Shown: in pieces, positions 60,677 through 64,000 of the stretch
Layout: the number at the start of each line of letters is the position of its first letter
Numbering within the stretch: position 1 is the first letter of the stretch
DNA from: Sphagnum compactum
Taxonomy: Eukaryota > Bryophyta > Sphagnopsida > Sphagnales
Length of the DNA: 64,000 nt
Reading direction: 5' to 3'
Assembly (NCBI GenBank): GCA_965153455.1
Contig: OZ234503.1
Location: 1,426,001-1,490,000, forward strand
The notes under the pieces: generated by a model
What the model was told of the DNA's origin: nothing
The model's database searches: none
Seen by the model: the letters and a program-made list of their open reading frames with translations, nothing else
Made by a program: the position numbers and the translations under genes

Positions 60677-63600
60677 ATATTAATAACTAGTTATCCTAAT
60701 GACTTAATTATTATATTAACTACCTACCTTATTAACCTAGTTATCCTGTTAACTACATACCTTACTGATTTAATCATTGTACTAACTATCTACCTTACTG
60801 ACCTAGTTACACTATTATTTAGCAACCCTATATACACAACCACCCTATTGACATAAATATTCTACAAACCTAGTCACCTTGATAAGGTAACTTGTTTCTT
60901 ACATACTAACTTGCTCACTAACCCAACTACCTACCTATATACTTACTTACCTACCTACTCTAGTAACCCATTTACCTTACTCTTTGAATTTTTTTTTTAC
61001 TTACTAACTTGTCTACTAACCCAACTACCTACTTATATACCTACTTACCTACTATGCACCCACCTTCCTACCTACCACTATGTTCACCGACCTACTTATG
61101 TTTTTAACATAGCCAAACACTTAACTAATTACCTACTCACTTTTCCCAACCCCCCCTAGCCAATTTTTAGGAAACAAAAAATTGTCAAATGTAAGTTTCA
61201 AAAATAATATTATTTGCAAATATACTTCTTCAACCATTATTTGATTAGTTTCTTTTATATTATTGGATTTTCAAATGGTTTTATCTTTTGTTTCATCTTG
61301 GTTTTAAATAATTTGACAAATATGTTTGTTTTAAATGTTTAGGTTTTTTTTTTTTCTTTTAAAGATGAATACCCATGTCATTTAAAACATCTTTGTAAAA
61401 GTATACATGGGTTGATATCATAAAACATGTGTTATATAGTAATGATGTGATGGATTAAATTTAATCAAATTATTAAAACACATATCAAGATAAATTTTAA
61501 CCAAATATTTTCTTAAAACACAAGAAGAACATTGAGGAAAATAATACATTTTTCCTTTTTTGGTCCATTAATTATTTTAATCATTTTTTTCACATATGCA
61601 CTTTTAATGATGTGAAGATCAATTGGTGTGTAACATTTCAAGTGAGTGCAAACACTACTAGAAATTTTGGGTTTTGCAACTGTCGTTTGCAACTAAAATT
61701 CAGTTGCATGCGACACTACGTATGCAACATGTATATATGGTGCTAATATACATGCTCATCCATACATACTAATCCAAATGTATTTGCACCTTATGTGCAA
61801 TTCTTCTTGCAACTACAATGTAACTAATAAAAATATGACATGTGTTTAAAAATTAGACAATTAGCTTGTGGACACATGTCACTATTTAATTATTTTTGTG
61901 TTTTCAAATTAAAAATTCTTTGGATTAATCTCAATCATTAAAGTTTATGCCACTAAGATGATGACACGTGGCACACCATGGAACCTTCATTGAAAATTTG
62001 ACACGTGTCTTTTTCAAACACCAATTATATGATGACACGTGGCAAATTAAGGCCCACCTATTTTAAATTTTAAAATATTAATTAATAAAATTTAAGTCAT
62101 CCAATTTATGGTTAATAAAATGTTAACACATGTTGCCTAGGTAGGTAGGTAATTATTAAACCCTATAAGGTAAATAGGCTTATTTAGGTATGTAAGTAGG
62201 TTGAACAAACTAGGTTTAAGCTATATAGGTAAAATTAAAATAATTCGATTTTATTTTTAAGATTAACCATTTCATAAAGGTCAAGCTTTATTTATTTACT
62301 CATCCCCAATGGCATTTGGCGTTTTTTTATTTCAAAGATATTGCTTCTAATCATATACTGAGCTAAATAAAATTGGAAGCCAAAAGATATGGGATAAAAA
62401 ATTCCATTGCAAACTTCATGAACCAACTTAGTTGCACATTAGATGCAACTAATGTATTAGAGTATGGCAGTCAGGGGAGGGTTTTGTTGCTTCTAGTGTC
62501 CAAACAAAACTTGAAGCCCTCCTCTTGGTGCATCTAACACACTAAAAATCGTCAAAAATAAATTAGAAATGAGAAAGTTATGGCCCCCCGAAGTAAAGGG
62601 GGTCAAAAACTCAGAGAAAAAAACCATTGAACACTACAAAGGCTGATTTTGAAACACCTAGAAAGTTCCTTTTATGTTGTTTTTTTGCTATTAAAGTTCT
62701 ATTATGATTTGTAGAACTTCAGATGGCGCTTCTATAACATTTTAAATCGTTTAGAATGAATAAGAAATAAGAAAGTTATGAGGTTTGAAAATAGGAAGGG
62801 TCCAAAGAAAAAAAAAAAAAATGTTTTGTAACTTGGAAATTTATTTTTCTTATTTTTCTTCTTGTTAATTTTTCATTACTCCTTTTCTTTTGCACTTCAA
62901 AGATGATTGTAAAATATTTCTAATAATTATGATTATTTAATGAAAATATGGTCTTAACATTATTATATAATTTAAACTAGTAATTAGTTTAAGATGTTTG
63001 TGTACTTGTAAGTTAATTTGTGTAGCCTATTTACATTAATATTTTAACATAAATAATAACATTTAATTGATAATTACGAATATTTATTATTAATTGTAAT
63101 TTTATCATATTAATTAATTTTGAATAATGTTTTTGTTTAATCAAATTTACATTTTCTGAAAAAGATTCCAAATAAATTAAAATAAAAAAGTTTTACTTGC
63201 CAAAAAAAAATTAAATATATTTCACAAATAAAATTTAATTAATTGCAATATATATTTGAACCATGGTTTATTTTAGTGTAATTTAATTTAGTATAATTTA
63301 GTTTAACCATAATTGATTTAGCCATTGTTAGTTTTAGTTTAATTTAGTTTAGCCATAAATATTTTAACCTAACTTAATTTAGCCATAATTGGTTTGGCCT
63401 AATTTAATTTAGCCATATTTATTTCATCCTAATTTAATTTAGCTTAATTTATTTTAGCCACAGATAATTTAACCTAATTTAATTTAGCCATAATTAGTTT
63501 GGGCTAGCTTAATTTAGCCATAATTAATATAATTTAATTAATTTTAACCATAAATAATTTAGCCAAACTTAATTTAGCCATAATTATTTTGGCCTAACCT

Positions 63601-64000
63601 AATTTAGCCATACTTAATTTAACATAATTTAATTTAACCATAATTAGTTTAGCCTAATACATTTAGCCATGGTTTTTTTAGTTTGGGTTAATTTAGGTTA
63701 GCTTAAGTTAACATGGGGTTAATCTCAATATTAGAGGCATATAATATCATTATACATAGCCTGTGTAGATATATTAAGTATAATAATTTAAATATGTATA
63801 AGTTTAGGCCATCATTTTTATGACACGTGTCCATGTTGTACACATTTAGTTGCACGTTAGTTGCACACACAATCATATAGTTGAAAAATTATACAATACC
63901 AAATTATAGTTGCAAACATGACCAAGATAGTTGCAAACGACAACCAGTTGCATGCCAGTGGCATAATGACTGGTTGGAAATATCAAGATTTCTAATATTG
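60677..64000 (+). repeat. ~3.3-kb repeated element, copy 2 (continues past the window)
   Basis: Inverted copy of 35,470-38,789. It begins at ATATTAATAACTAGTTATCC, 168 bp after the last NHX exon found, and runs to the window edge, where its partner position is 35,470. The order is the TACCTACC satellite (60,700-61,150), AT-rich DNA with CACGTG words (61,830-62,050), the CATAACTTTCT segments (62,575 and 62,775) and the AATTTAGCCATAATT repeats (63,250-63,715). Substitutions and small indels separate it from copy 1, so it is not part of the identical palindrome core. It probably lies in an intron or downstream of the NHX gene. Confidence 0.85.
63250..63715. repeat. AT-rich tandem repeat TTTAGCCATAATT type, in copy 2
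   Basis: About fifteen imperfect copies of a ~20-36 bp unit containing AATTTAGCCATAATT and TTTAGCCTAATTT. This is the reverse-complement counterpart of 35,740-36,140. Confidence 0.65.

Overview
This window looks like nuclear DNA of a land plant. It is AT-rich, the genes carry short exons with GT-AG introns, and transposon relics are dense. The gene content (a germin-like cupin without the usual N-terminal cysteine pair, moss-style LRR repeats, a short-form MetE-like protein) suggests a bryophyte, perhaps a moss. That placement is an inference from family resemblance read by eye, not a search result.

Layout. 1-5.5 kb: decayed remnants of an unrecognised protein, with two copies of a ~260 bp MITE-like element. 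6.2-7.8 kb: a rearranged pseudogene of the ubiquitin-chain elongation factor UFD2/E4, with pieces on both strands. 9.06-12.32 kb: an apparently intact three-exon gene for a short (381 aa) MetE/UROD-like protein. 12.3-15.4 kb: AT-rich DNA with diverged tandem repeats. 15.4-16.3 kb: a 144-bp tandem LRR array with stop codons.

16,284-52,842 is a giant inverted repeat: two ~14 kb arms around an ~8.4 kb spacer. The outer ~5 kb of each arm is diverged by a few percent with many indels. The inner ~8.7 kb (about 21.5-30.24 kb against 39.16-47.89 kb) looks identical base for base. Each inner arm carries a kinase-like relic, a minisatellite, a complete Mutator-like element with an 86-bp TIR and a frameshifted FAR1-type transposase, and a complete four-exon germin-like gene. 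The two germin genes are divergently oriented.

The spacer holds a small unassigned coding stretch, a 749-bp Helitron with a relic of a PIF1 helicase C-terminus, a 39-bp foldback, and one copy of a ~3.3 kb satellite-like element. A second, inverted copy of that element fills 60,677 to the window end. It follows eight in-frame exons of an endosomal-type NHX cation/proton antiporter gene (55.19-60.51 kb, plus strand), which includes a 20-nt microexon; the 5' and 3' ends of that gene were not found.

No CRISPR array, operon, rRNA or confident tRNA is present. The main point of interest is the palindrome: a sharp change from a diverged outer to an identical inner arm, with a gene inside the identical part. 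It suggests arm-to-arm gene conversion, a nested recent duplication, or an assembly artefact.
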